Positions 35,960 to 48,627 of a stretch of DNA of 64,000 nucleotides are shown here, piece after piece (positions within the stretch are counted from its first letter, which is position 1; every line of letters begins with the position of its first letter). Position numbers and translations under genes: made by a program. The stretch is taken from contig OZ007512.1 of assembly GCA_963931865.1 (NCBI GenBank), positions 1,011,951 to 1,075,950 on the forward strand. The letters run 5' to 3'. The notes beneath the pieces were generated by a model, which worked only from the letters and a program-made list of their open reading frames with translations, did no database searches and was not told the DNA's origin. The stretch is from Axinella damicornis (Eukaryota; Porifera; Demospongiae; Axinellida; Axinellidae).

Positions 35960-36822
35960 AACATTGCAATACAGTTAGCTTTACTGAGGTAGTGAGACTT
36001 CTCAGTTTGTCAATCCTTCCTGCTTTCTGAACCAGTTCAACCAACAGAGTTGCTTGTAGTGCTTTAGGGGTAAATTAAGAAATCAATATTGGTCATAATT
36101 ATCTGGTAACACGACATGTACCACATCATAGCCTCGTTCCCAGGCCTTCTCACCCCAGCGTTTGTTGCTTGCAGTACTCCCACGTTACCACTACAAGCCG
36201 CTGGGGGGGAGAAGGCCTGAGAACGAGGCTACCACACCACAGAGCAGTTCTAATATGGACAAGTAACCAGCAGCGAACAATATTATCCAATTAGCTAACT
36301 ACTGTATGTTGTATGTACTGTTACTTCATTGAGCTCAATATACGTATACCACCAAGTATGAGAATATACGTTTTAGGTATACGATGTGAGTTTCCCACCA
36401 TACTAACAGTACACACAACGAGGGGCAACCGCACTCCTGGTAGCAGCCGATGCAACCGGTTGCAACTCACTGGTAGCGCACGGCCGTGTGGTCTGAATCT
36501 TCGTGTGCCTTTCCTAAAAACGCCCCAGGCTCATATCTCCACCACCAAGGTGAGTTTCAACACCAACTTTTTACATTCAGGTAAGTGCATGATAGTGATC
36601 TTGGCGGTGTAGTCAGAATTTCTGTAGGCCAAGCCTAAGTACTCAAACATTATTTAATATGTTTATTTCTGCTTTGTTGACGAGGGGCAACCGCACTCCT
36701 GGGTGCTTCTCCATGTCACCATAATCGGGAATACGTCATTATGACGCAATGTACTGTGTTTATAGCATAATTATGCAATGTCAGCTATATTGCTGTTTCC
36801 AAGTGGTGTGATGTGATCCAGG
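35960..36822. other. Upstream flank of gene 2
   Basis: No supported gene. It contains the 103-bp hairpin element at 36129-36231 and two direct copies of GAGGGGCAACCGCACTCCTG at about 36420 and 36681. Sequence between these copies has no coding evidence. Confidence 0.55.
36129..36231. mobile_element. 103-bp hairpin MITE
   Basis: TAGCCTCGTTCCCAGGCCTT at the left end and its near-perfect inverted copy at the right end (GAAGGCCTGAGAACGAGGCTA-type). The same GGGAACGAGGCTA end recurs at 39050-39067, 39315-39333 and, as GGGAACAAGGCTA, near 6095 and 38595, marking a small element family. Confidence 0.7.
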
Positions 36823-37841
36823 TATGTTCTGGTGTGTTCTGCTGTGATCGCTGTGTTCTGCTGTGATCCCCGTGTTCTGCTGTGATCACCGTGTTCTGCT
36901 GTGATCCATGTGTTCTGCTGTGATCCCTGTGTTCTGCTGTGATCCATGTGTTGTGCTGTGATCCCTGTGTTCTGTTGTGATCCACGTGTTCTGCTGTGAT
37001 CCCTGTGCTCTGCTGTGATCCATGTGTTCTGCTGTGATCCCTGTGTTCTGCTGTGATCCCTGTGTTCTGCTGTGATCCATGCTGTGATCCATGTGTTGTG
37101 CTGTGATCCCTGTGTTCTGTTGTGATCCATGTGATCCCTGTGTTCTGCTGTGATCTTGTGTGTTCTGCTGTGATCTTGTGTGTTCTGCTGTGATCCCTGT
37201 GTTCTGGTGTGATCTTGTGTGTTCTGCTGTGATCCCTGTGTTCTGCTGTGATCCTTGTGTTCTGCTGTGATCCCTGTGTTCTGCTATGATCCCTGTGTTC
37301 CACTGTGATCCCTGTGTTCTGGTGTGATTCATGTGTTCTGCTGTGATCCCTGTGTTCTGGTGTGATCCCTGTGTTCTGGTGTGATCCCTGTGTTCTGGTG
37401 TGATCTTGTGTGTTCTGCTGTGATCCCTGTGTTCTGCTGTGATCCTTGTGTTCTGCTGTGATCTGCTGTGATCCCTGTGTTCTGCTGTGATCCCTGTGTT
37501 CTGCTGTGATCCCTGTGCTCTGCTGTGATCCCTGTGTTCTGCTGTGATCCCTGTGTTCTGCTGTGATCCCCGTGTTCTGCTGTGATCCCCGTGTTCTGCT
37601 GTGATCCCCGTGTTCTGCTGTGATCTTTGTGTTCCACTGTGATCCCTGTGTTCTGGTGTGATCTTGTGTGTTCTGCTGTGATCCCTGTGTTCTGCTGTGA
37701 TCCCTGTGTTCCGCTGTGATCCCTGTGTTCCGCTGTGATCCCTGTGTTGTGCTGTGATCCCTGTGTTCTGCTGTGATCCCTGTGCTCTGCTGTGATCCCT
37801 GTGTTCTGCTGTGATCCCTGTGTTCTGCTGTGATCCCTGTA
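36823..37841 (-). repeat. 19-bp minisatellite array, copy A (inverted relative to copy B)
   Basis: About 54 unit lengths of TGATCCCTGTGTTCTGCTG on the plus strand, that is GATCACAGCAGAACACAGG on the minus strand. Nineteen is not a multiple of three, and the minus-strand unit has no stop in any frame, so long frames with a 19-residue period arise by chance. No gene is called in it. Confidence 0.95.
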
Positions 37842-38497
37842 CTCGAGTTCAAGGTTCGAGTGCACGGTTGAGTATACGCGATAAACCACGTGCAAGCTAC
37901 AGCCAGGTCATGGAAAAGAAGCCAGTGCCGAAGGAACGAAGAAGCCAGAAATACATGTAGTCGCGAGAGACTGAAGAAAAACAAGACGAGGAGTAACTGC
38001 GCGATGATGGAGGCAGGAGAAAGGAGACAAACTGTGCCAGAAGAGCAACAAGTATAAAAAAGGCAAGAGCAGTAGAATGGGATAGCATGGGCGACTGCAA
38101 GGGTGAAGGACTGGATCCTGTCGTGCACTCCAGTGCCCCACGCTCTCCCGTTCGTTCTGCTGCTGTTGATCTCCTTGCGTTTGTACTCACTGTTACAAAG
38201 TTCCCCGCTGCTACTCTTCGGCCTCCACTGGATCGGTCTTCACAGCTACCTCTGGAAACGGACTGTCTTGGAAGTTCAGACTGATGTAGTCTTGTTTATT
38301 TCTTTGTCTTTGTACAATGTACAAGTGCTTATTTTGTTCTTTGTGCGATCCAGTACTCTCGTGCGCACTCGCTCACAATAATCACTCACGAGTCCTCGCG
38401 GCAGCACACGCGAGTCCTCGCGAGTTAACTACTTGTCACTCGCGAGTAAACCCCACGCTACACGCGCGAATTTGTTACCTTACGTGTGATCTGTACT

Positions 38498-38606
38498 GTA
38501 AATGACGTAGGAGTGGTACCAGGCCTTCTGCCAGCTATCTGACAAGGGTTCAAAGGTCACGTATGCGATGCGCGCGCGACTGGCAGACGGCCTGGGAACA
38601 AGGCTA
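38498..38606. mobile_element. Short element of the GGGAACRAGGCTA family, copy 1
   Basis: Starts TGTAAATGACGTAGGAGTGG, contains GGCCTTCTGCCAG and its inverted partner CTGGCAGACGGCC, and ends GGGAACAAGGCTA. Confidence 0.6.
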
Positions 38607-38954
38607 TTGTAAAGCTACTCGACTACAAGTATTTTCGAGTTTATATTGATACCACGAAGACAGCAACTTGATGCCAACTCAGCGCTAACGGCAATACAGC
38701 ATGCACTAACGTTTGACTACTCAGGCGCAAGTCTTACCAAGCGCTTGGTAAGCTACTGTAGAGGTAAGCTATTGTAGTTACCTAGGCTACTACAACCGTA
38801 CAACAAGGAGTTCCATACCTGACGCCTCCAGTGGTCCACCACGGTAGCGTAAAAGCCAACAATAACTCGCTAGGAAACCTGCCGTTAGCCCGTGAACTTC
38901 TGGCGCGCCGCCATTTTACATGAAACCGTGTCCATATTGCAGTACTTAAGCACT

Positions 38955-39067
38955 TGTAAATGACGTAGGAGTGGTACAAGGCCGGCCTTCTGCCAGCTAT
39001 CTGACAAGGGTTCAAAGGTCACGTATGCGGTGCGCGCGCGACTGGCAGACGGCCTGGGAACGAGGCT
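38955..39067. mobile_element. Short element of the GGGAACRAGGCTA family, copy 2
   Basis: Direct copy of 38498-38606 with a 4-bp GGCC insertion and a few substitutions. It ends GGGAACGAGGCTA. Confidence 0.6.
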
Positions 39068-39504
39068 AGCATAACACAAGGAATTCAAGATAAAGGATAT
39101 AGAACCAGTTGCGTGCAAGATGCTGGCCTGGAACCTTGCTGCTGGTTGAGCGGATGGAGGTGTCGACTGGGCGTGGCTATACTATAGTAGGGGGCGCGGG
39201 CGGCGGCCAACTTACTCGTGGCTGGGCTCGCGTACAAAGAAGGACAAGAGGCCCGCTTCTCCAACTGCAAACCAAGTCGTGGTCGGCCATTTCAAGTTGC
39301 ACGGTAAGTCCCACGCGGCCTGGGAACGAGGCTGTACCGTTAGTACGCTCATAGAACTGTATGGTACGCTGATTGCGGGGCGCTACTGTTGCTAAGCCGC
39401 GACCGTTACCAAGGCCACGATATCGACGCGTTCCTAGAGCCGCAGGGTCTGGAAACATGATAAAATTACAGTGTGTACTGTACTGGGAAACATCACTCGT
39501 TACG

Positions 39505-42500
39505 TCTGTAGCCATATTAAGGCTGATGTCAACAGTTACAGTTTAATGTAAACTGTGAGCTAATTACTATGCACCAAAAAAGGAGGTTGGGATCAGGTTG
39601 AGATCAGTGATAATGCAGTCAGACAGGTGACAGAAGGATATCAGCTACAAGTAGCAACCAAAACAGCTGACGTCAACTATAAAGTAGCCAATGAGAGCTG
39701 CTTTAGAGTAATGGCAAACTTCAATAACATAAACAAGGCTATTAAGATGTAGGGCTAGTAAAAAGTATTGGGGAAACCAATCACTGATAGCACAAAATTA
39801 ATTTAAACATCACTCATCTGTAGCCATATTAAGGCTGATGTCAACAGTTACAGTTTAATGTAAACTGTGAGCTAATTACTATGCACCAAAAAAGGAGGTT
39901 GGGATCAGGTTGAGATCAGTGATAATGCAGTCAGACAGGTGACAGAAGGATATCAGCTACAAGTAGCAACCAAAACAGCTGACGTCAACTATAAAGTAGC
40001 CAATGAGAGCTGCTTTAGAGTAATGGCAAACTTCAATAACATAAACAAGGCTATTAAGATGTAGGGCTAGTAAAAAGTATTGGGGAAACCAATCACTGAT
40101 AGCACAAAATTAATTTAAACATCACTCATCTGTAGCCATATTAAGGCTGATGTCAACAGTTACAGTTTAATGTAAACTGTGAGCTAATTACTATGCACCA
40201 AAAAAGGAGGTTGGGATCAGGTTGAGATCAGTGATAATGCAGTCAGACAGGTGACAGAAGGATATCAGCTACAAGTAGCAACCAAAACAGCTGACGTCAA
40301 CTATAAAGTAGCCAATGAGAGCTGCTTTAGAGTAATGGCAAACTTCAATAACATAAACAAGGCTATTAAGATGTAGGGCTAGTAAAAAGTATTGGGGAAA
40401 CCAATCACAGATAGCACAAAATTAATTTAAACATCACTCATCTGTAGCCATATTAAGGCTGATGTCAACAGTTACAGTTTAATGTAAACTGTGAGCTAAT
40501 TACTATGCACCAAAAAAGGAGGTTGGGATCAGGTTGAGATCAGTGATAATGCAGTCAGACAGGTGACAGAAGGATATCAGCTACAAGTTTAATTAAGTAG
40601 CAACCAAAACGACTGACGTCAACTATAAAGTAGCCAATGAGAGCTGCTTTAGAGTAATGGCAAACTTAAACCATGGTAAAACCATTAAGATGCAGGATAG
40701 TAGCATTACAGGTTGGTTCACTAAGAAGTATCTCCATGGGAACAAGGTTGAGTTAAATGTACAGCATTCTCAGGTCAATCACACCTCCAATTTTGAATAG
40801 CCACACAAAAAGTGGAAGTGGTAGTTACATGTACTTGTGAATAGGCTTAACACACAGCTTATACTAAAAGAACCTTGTTTTGTGATCCACTTGTCTGCTG
40901 ATCAGAGCTTGGTAGCCTGTGAGGAGACCAGCCTCTACCAGAGCCACAGTGCGAATAGCGAAATCAGAACGGCAGTGGAGGTCATTTCCTTTGACAATGC
41001 TTACTTCTCCCTTCTCCCAGTTCACAACAAACTTTTCATTACGTCGCTGTGGATGAAATGAAATAAGATTTGTTTATACACGCTGCGTATACAAAGTGTA
41101 TGGTTTCAACCATATAGCGTAAAGGTGTAAGCCTGTACATGTAGATCAGTAACATTATCAGAATATACACGGACATTGGTGCCCTAGTTTAACAAGAGAA
41201 ACAGACAGAGCGTAAGGTGTACATGTGCTCAGTTAAGGTGGAACAGTTTAAGGTTGTGCATCTTGCCTGAGCTTGCATGATGTCACTTTCATAGTACCGT
41301 ATGGCCGGAAAATATTTAATTAGTTTGGCGGATTATGAACACACCGCCAAATTAAATTCCACCATAGATAATATAAACCGGAGGAAACGTACATGATATC
41401 CGGTGCTATGCTGTCGTTAAGGATATACCGGAGGAGTACCCGGAATTCAGTAAAACTAGCTAACAATGGCGGCTAAACTGGATGTGAATAGCGAAGCCAG
41501 GGTAGCAGCTGACAACGATATTCATACGGATTCGAATCATGGATAATACCATGTTCGAACACTGATTCGAGCACCAACTCGAACTTGAGCAGCGATGATT
41601 AGCTAACACGACGAGGTGGAGTTGTGGAGGTGAGCTCTCATTTACATAAGGAATAAAATTCATAGCTAGTGCAGCAGAATGCAGGTTGGGATCAGGTTGA
41701 GATCAGTGATAATGCAGTCAGACAGGTGACAGAAGGATATCAGCTACAAGTAGCAACCAAAACAGCTGACGTCAACTATAAAGTAGCCAATGAGAGCTGC
41801 TTTAGAGTAATGGCAAACTTCAATAACATAAACAAGGCTATTAAGATGTAGGGCTAGTAAAAAGTATTGGGGAAACCAATCACTGATAGCACAAAATTAA
41901 TTTAAACATCACTCATCTGTAGCCATATTAAGGCTGATGTCAACAGTTACAGTTTAATGTAAACTGTGAGCTAATTACTATGCACCAAAAAAGGAGGTTG
42001 GGATCAGGTTGAGATCAGTGATAATGCAGTCAGACAGGTGACAGAAGGATATCAGCTACAAGTAGCAACCAAAACAGCTGACGTCAACTATAAAGTAGCC
42101 AATGAGAGCTGCTTTAGAGTAATGGCAAACTTCAATAACATAAACAAGGCTATTAAGATGTAGGGCTAGTAAAAAGTATTGGGGAAACCAATCACTGATA
42201 GCACAAAATTAATTTAAACATCACTCATCTGTAGCCATATTAAGGCTGATGTCAACAGTTACAGTTTAATGTAAACTGTGAGCTAATTACTATGCACCAA
42301 AAAAGGAGGTTGGGATCAGGTTGAGATCAGTGATAATGCAGTCAGACAGGTGACAGAAGGATATCAGCTACAAGTAGCAACCAAAACAGCTGACGTCAAC
42401 TATAAAGTAGCCAATGAGAGCTGTTTTAGAGTAATGGCAAACTTCAATAACATAAACAAGGCTATTAAGATGTAGGGCTAGTAAAAAGTATTGGGGAAAC

Positions 42501-43782
42501 CAATCACAGATAGCACAAAATTAATTTAAACATCACTCATCTGTAGCCATATTAAGGCTGATGTCAACAGTTACAGTTTAATGTAAACTGTGAGCTAATT
42601 ACTATGCACCAAAAAAGGAGGTTGGGATCAGGTTGAGATCAGTGATAATGCAGTCAGACAGGTGACAGAAGGATATCAGCTACAAGTTTAATTAAGTAGC
42701 AACCAAAACGACTGACGTCAACTATAAAGTAGCCAATGAGAGCTGCTTTAGAGTAATGGCAAACTTAAACCATGGTAAAACCATTAAGATGCAGGATAGT
42801 AGCATTACAGGTTGGTTCACTAAGAAGTATCTCCATGGGAACAAGGTTGAGTTAAATGTACAGCATTCTCAGGTCAATCACACCTCCAATTTTGAATAGC
42901 CACACAAAAAGTGGAAGTGGTAGTTACATGTACTTGTGAATAGGCTTAACACACAGCTTATACTAAAAGAACCTTGTTTTGTGATCCACTTGTCTGCTGA
43001 TCAGAGCTTGGTAGCCTGTGAGGAGACCAGCCTCTACCAGAGCCACAGTGCGAATAGCGAAATCAGAACGGCAGTGGAGGTCATTTCCTTTGACAATGCT
43101 TACTTCTCCCTTCTCCCAGTTCACAACAAACTTTTCATTACGTCGCTGTGGATGAAATGAAATAAGATTTGTTTATACACGCTGCGTATACAAAGTGTAT
43201 GGTTTCAACCATATAGCGTAAAGGTGTAAGCCTGTACATGTAGATCAGTAACATTATCAGAATATACACGGACATTGGTGCCCTAGTTTAACAAGAGAAA
43301 CAGACAGAGCGTAAGGTGTACATGTGCTCAGTTAAGGTGGAACAGTTTAAGGTTGTGCATCTTGCCTGAGCTTGCATGATGTCACTTTCATAGTACCGTA
43401 TGGCCGGAAAATATTTAATTAGTTTGGCGGATTATGAACACACCGCCAAATTAAATTCCACCATAGATAATATAAACCGGAGGAAACGTACATGATATCC
43501 GGTGCTATGCTGTCGTTAAGGATATACCGGAGGAGTACCCGGAATTCAGTAAAACTAGCTAACAATGGCGGCTAAACTGGATGTGAATAGCGAAGCCAGG
43601 GTAGCAGCTGACAACGATATTCATACGGATTCGAACCATGGATAATACCATGTTCGAACACTGATTCGAGCACCAACTCGAACTTGAGCAGCGATGATTA
43701 GCTAACACGACGAGGTGGAGTTGTGGAGGTGAGCTCTCATTTACATAAGGAATAAAATTCATAGCTAGTGCAGCAGAATGCA
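39505..43782. repeat. Nested tandem repeat: 312-bp units inside a 2099-bp tandem duplication
   Basis: Unit boundaries marked by GGTTGGGATCAGGTTGAG fall at 39585, 39897, 40209 and 40521 (period 312), then again at 41684, 41996, 42308 and 42620 (offset 2099). The 2099-bp copies are 39585-41683 and 41684-43782; only two differences were seen by eye. Each 312-bp unit has an open stretch of about 62 codons containing QVEISDNAVRQVTEGYQLQ and ending KAIKM then TAG. The fourth unit in each copy diverges, has an 11-bp insertion carrying a stop, and continues into protein-like sequence (GWFTKKYLHGNKVELNVQHS) ending in TAG. These may be relics of one amplified coding exon; the family is not recognised. 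Confidence 0.9.
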
Positions 43783-44020
43783 CACAAGGTTAGTCAACAG
43801 CTAGCTATACATATATGGGACCCAAAAGGAAAGACAAAGCAGACAAATGTACAAGTACAATAAAAAGTTGCAGGTATACTGAATTTCAGATACCTACCTT
43901 CCTAGCTAGGTAGCTATATAGCTAGCTACCTAACGGGACGTAAACTTTTTATTCATAGGTACTGTAACAAAATTTTTTTGAGGGGGCATATGGTCCAGTA
44001 TACATGTACATTAATAAGAC

Positions 44021-47000
44021 AGGGATCACGGCTGAACACATGGAGAACATAAGAACACAAGGATAACAATGAAACACAGAGATCACAGCAGAACACACAT
44101 ATCACACCAGAACACAAGGATCACAATGGAACAAAAGGATCACAGCAGAACACAGGGATCTCACCAGAACACAGGGATCACAGTGGAACACAAAGATCAC
44201 AGCGGAACACGGAGATCACAGCAGAACACGGGGATCACAGCAGAACACAGGGATCACAACAGAATACACAAGATCACTAGGATCACAGCAGAACACCGGC
44301 AGAACACAGGGATCACAGCAGAGCACAGGGATCACAGCAGAACACAGGGATCACAACAGAATACACAAGATCACTAGGATCACAGCAGAACACCGGCAGA
44401 ACACCGGCAGAACACAGGGATCACAGCAGAGCACAGGGATCACAGCAGAACACAGCGATCACAGCAGAACACAGCGATCACAGCAGAACACAGGAATCAC
44501 AGCAGAACACAGGGATCACAGCAGAACACAAGGATCACAGTGGAACACAGGGATCACAGCAGAACACAGGGATCACAGCAGAACACAGGGATCACAGCAG
44601 AACACAAGGATCACAGCAGAACACAGGGATCACATGGATCACAACAGAACACAGGGATCACAGCACAACACATGGATCACAGCAGAACACAGGGATCACA
44701 GCAGAACACAGGGATCACAGCAGAACACAGGGATCACAGCAGAACACATGGATCACAGCAGAACACGGGGATCACAGCAGAACACGTGGATCACTACAGA
44801 ACACAGGGATCACAGCCCAACACATGGATCACACCAGAACATAGGGATCACAGTGGAACACAAAGATCACAGCGGAACACAGGGATCACAGCAGAACACA
44901 GGGATCACAGCAGAACACAGGGATCACAACAGAATACACAAGATCACTAGGATCACAGCAGAACACCGGCAGAACACAGGGATCACAGCAGAACACACAA
45001 GATCACAGCAGAACACAGGGATCACATGGATCACAACAGAACACAGGGATCACAGCACAACACATGGATCACAGCAGAACACAGGGATCACAGCAGAACA
45101 CAGGGATCACAGCAGAACACATGGATCACAGCAGAACACGGGGATCACAGCAGAACACTTGGATCACAACAGAACACAGGGATCACAGCCCAACACATGG
45201 ATCACACCAGAACACAGGGATCACAGTGGAACACAAAGATCACAGCGGAACACAGGAATCACAGCAGAACACAGGGATTATAGCAGAACACAGGTATCAC
45301 AGCAGAACACAAGGATCACAGCAGAACACAGGGATCACAGCAGAACACAGCGATCACAGCAGAACACAGCGATCACAGCAGAACACATGGATCACAGCAG
45401 AACACGGGGATCACAGCAGAACACGTGGATCACAACAGAACACAGGGATCACAGCCCAACACATGGATCACACCAGAACACAGGGATCACAGTGGAACAC
45501 AAAGATCACAGCGGAACACAGGAATCACAGCAGAACACAGGGATCATAGCAGAACACAGGGATCACAGCAGAACACAAGGATCACAGCAGAACACAGGGA
45601 TCACAGCAGAACACACAAGATCACACCAGAACACAGGGATCACAGTGGAACACAAAGATCACAGCGGAACACATGGATCACAGCAGAACACAGGGATCAC
45701 AGCAGAACACAGGGATCACAGCAGAACACATGGATCACAGCAGAACACGGGGATCACAGCAGAACACGTTGATCACAACAGAACATAGGGATCACAGCCC
45801 AACACATGGATCACACCAGAACACAGGGATCACAGTGGAACACAAAGATCACAGCGGAACACAGGGATCACAGCAGAACACAGGGATCATAGCAGAACAC
45901 AGGGATCACAGCAGAACACAGGGATCACAGCAGAACACATGGATCACAGCAGAACACGGGGATCACAGCAGAACACGTGGATCACAACAGAACACAGGGA
46001 TCACAGCCCAACACATGGATCACACCAGAACACAGGGATCACAGTGGAACACAAAGATCACAGCGGAACACAGGGATCACAGCAGAACACAGGGATCATA
46101 GCAGAACACAGGGATCACAGCAGAACACAAGGATCACAGCAGAACACAGGGATCACAGCAGAACACACAAGATCACACCAGAACACAGGGATCACAGTGG
46201 AACACAAAGATCACAGCGGAACACATGGATCACAGCAGAACACAGGGATCACAGCAGAACACAGGGATCACAGCAGAACACATGGATCACAGCAGAACAC
46301 AAGGATCACAGCAGAACACAGGGATCACAGCAGAACACACAAGATCACAGCAGAACACAGGGATCACATGGATCACAACAGAACACAGGGATCACAGCAC
46401 AACACATGGATCACAGCAGAACACAGGGATCACAGCAGAACACAGGGATCACAGCAAAACACATGGATCACACCAGAACACAGGGATCACAGTGGAACAC
46501 AAAGATCACAGCGGAACACAGGGATCACAGCAGAACACACAAGATCACAGCAGAACACAGGGATCACAGCAGAACACAGGGATCACAGCAGAACACACAA
46601 GATCACACCAGAACACAGGGATCACAGTGGAACACAAAGATCACAGCGGAACACATGGATCACAGCAGAACACAGGGATCACAGCAGAACACAGGGATCA
46701 CAGCAGAACACATGGATCACAGCAGAACACAAGGATCACAGCAGAACACAGGGATCACAGCAGAACACACAAGATCACAGCAGACCACAGGGATCACATG
46801 GATCACAACAGAACACAGGGATCACAGCACAACACATGGATCACAGCAGAACACAGGGATCACAGCAGAACACAGGGATCACAGCAGAACACATGGATCA
46901 CAGCAGAACACGGGGATCACAGCAGAACACGTGGATCACAACAGAACACAGCGATCACAGCCCAACACATGGATCACACCAGAACACAGGGATCACAGTG

Positions 47001-48627
47001 GAACACAAAGATCACAGCGGAACACAGGAATCACAGCAGAACACAGGGATCATAGCAGAACACAGGGATCACAGCAGAACACAAGGATCACAGCAGAACA
47101 CAGGGATCACAGCAGAACACACAAGATCACACCAGAACACAGGGATCACAGTGGAACACAAAGATCACAGCGGAACACATGGATCACAGCAGAACACAGG
47201 GATCACAGCAGAACACAGGGATCACAGCAGAACACATGGATCACAGCAGAACACAAGGATCACAGCAGAACACAGGGATCACAACAGAACACACAAGATC
47301 ACAGCAGAACACAGGGATCACATGGATCACAACAGAACACAGGGATCACAGCACAACACATGGATCACAGCAGAACACAGGGATCACAGCAGAACACAGG
47401 GATCACAGCAGAACACATGGATCACAGCAGAACAGGGGGATCACAGCAGAACACGTGGATCACAACAGAACATAGGGATCACAGCCCAACACATGGATCA
47501 CACCAGAACACAGGGATCACAGCAGAACACAGGGATCACAGCAGAACACATGGATCACAGCAGAACACAAGGATCACAGCAGAACACAGGGATCACAACA
47601 GAACACACAAGATCACAGCAGAACACAAGGATCACATGGATCACAACAGAACACAGGGATCACAGCACAACACATGGATACGGTGACAGCAGAACACAGG
47701 GATCACAGCAGAACACAGGGATCACAGCAGAACACATGGATCACAGCAGAACACGGGGATCACAGCAGAACACGTGGATCACAACAGAACATAGGGATCA
47801 CAGCCCAACACATGGATCACACCAGAACACAGGGATCACAGTGGAACACAAAGATCACAGCGGAACACAGGGATCACAGCAGAACACAGGGATCACAGCA
47901 GAACACAGGGATCACAGCAGAACACATGGATCACAGCAGAACACGGGGATCACAGCAGAACACGTGGATCACAACAGAACATAGGGATCACAGCCCAACA
48001 CATGGATCACACCAGAACACAGGGATCACAGTGGAACACAAAGATCACAGCGGAACACAGGGATCACAGCAGAACACAGGGATCATAGCAGAACACAGGG
48101 ATCACAGCAGAACACAAGGATCACAGCAGAACACAGGGATTACAGCAGAACACACAAGATCCACCAGAACACAGGGATCACAGTGGAACACAAAGATCAC
48201 AGCAGAACACATGGATCACAGCAGAACACAGGGATCACAGCAGAACACAGGGATCACAGCAGAACACATGGATCACAGCAGAACACAAGGATCACAGCAG
48301 AACACAGGGATCACAGCAGAACACACAAGATCACAGCAGAACACAGGGATCACATGGATCACAACAGAACACAGGGATCACAGCAGAACACAGGGATCAC
48401 AGCAAAACACATGGATCACACCAGAACACAGGGATCACAGTGGAACACAAAGATCACAGCGGAACACATGGGTCACAGCAGAACACAGGGATCACAGCAG
48501 AACACAGGGATCACAGCAGAACACATGGATCACAGCAGAACACAAGGATCACAGCAGAACACAGGGATCACAGCAGAACACACAAGATCACAGCAGAACA
48601 CAGGGATCACAGCAGAACACAGGGATG
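44021..48627 (+). repeat. 19-bp minisatellite array, copy B (4.6 kb)
   Basis: About 240 unit lengths of GATCACAGCAGAACACAGG with recurrent variants (ACACAAGATCAC, GATCACATGGATCACAAC, AGTGGAACACAAAGATCACAG). These variants recur in the same order, so higher-order units of several hundred bp exist. All three plus-strand frames stay open for hundreds of codons with a 19-residue peptide period. This follows from the unit having no stop, so no coding is inferred. The right end abuts broken gene 3 coding sequence. Confidence 0.95.

Larger units (their letters stand above)
37842..39504. other. Spacer with repeated hairpin elements
   Basis: Holds CTCGCGAGT-rich sequence at about 38380-38470 and two direct copies of a 109-113 bp element (next entries). 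A possible short first exon at about 39220-39300 on the minus strand starts MADHDLVC and reaches a GTAAGT donor, but no partner exon was found. Confidence 0.45.

Noticed and set aside
36785..38128. 447-codon minus-strand frame joining a hydrophobic N-terminus to the 19-bp array
   Set aside because: The array part is repeat-driven, and the hydrophobic part is open in two frames at once, which is a composition effect.
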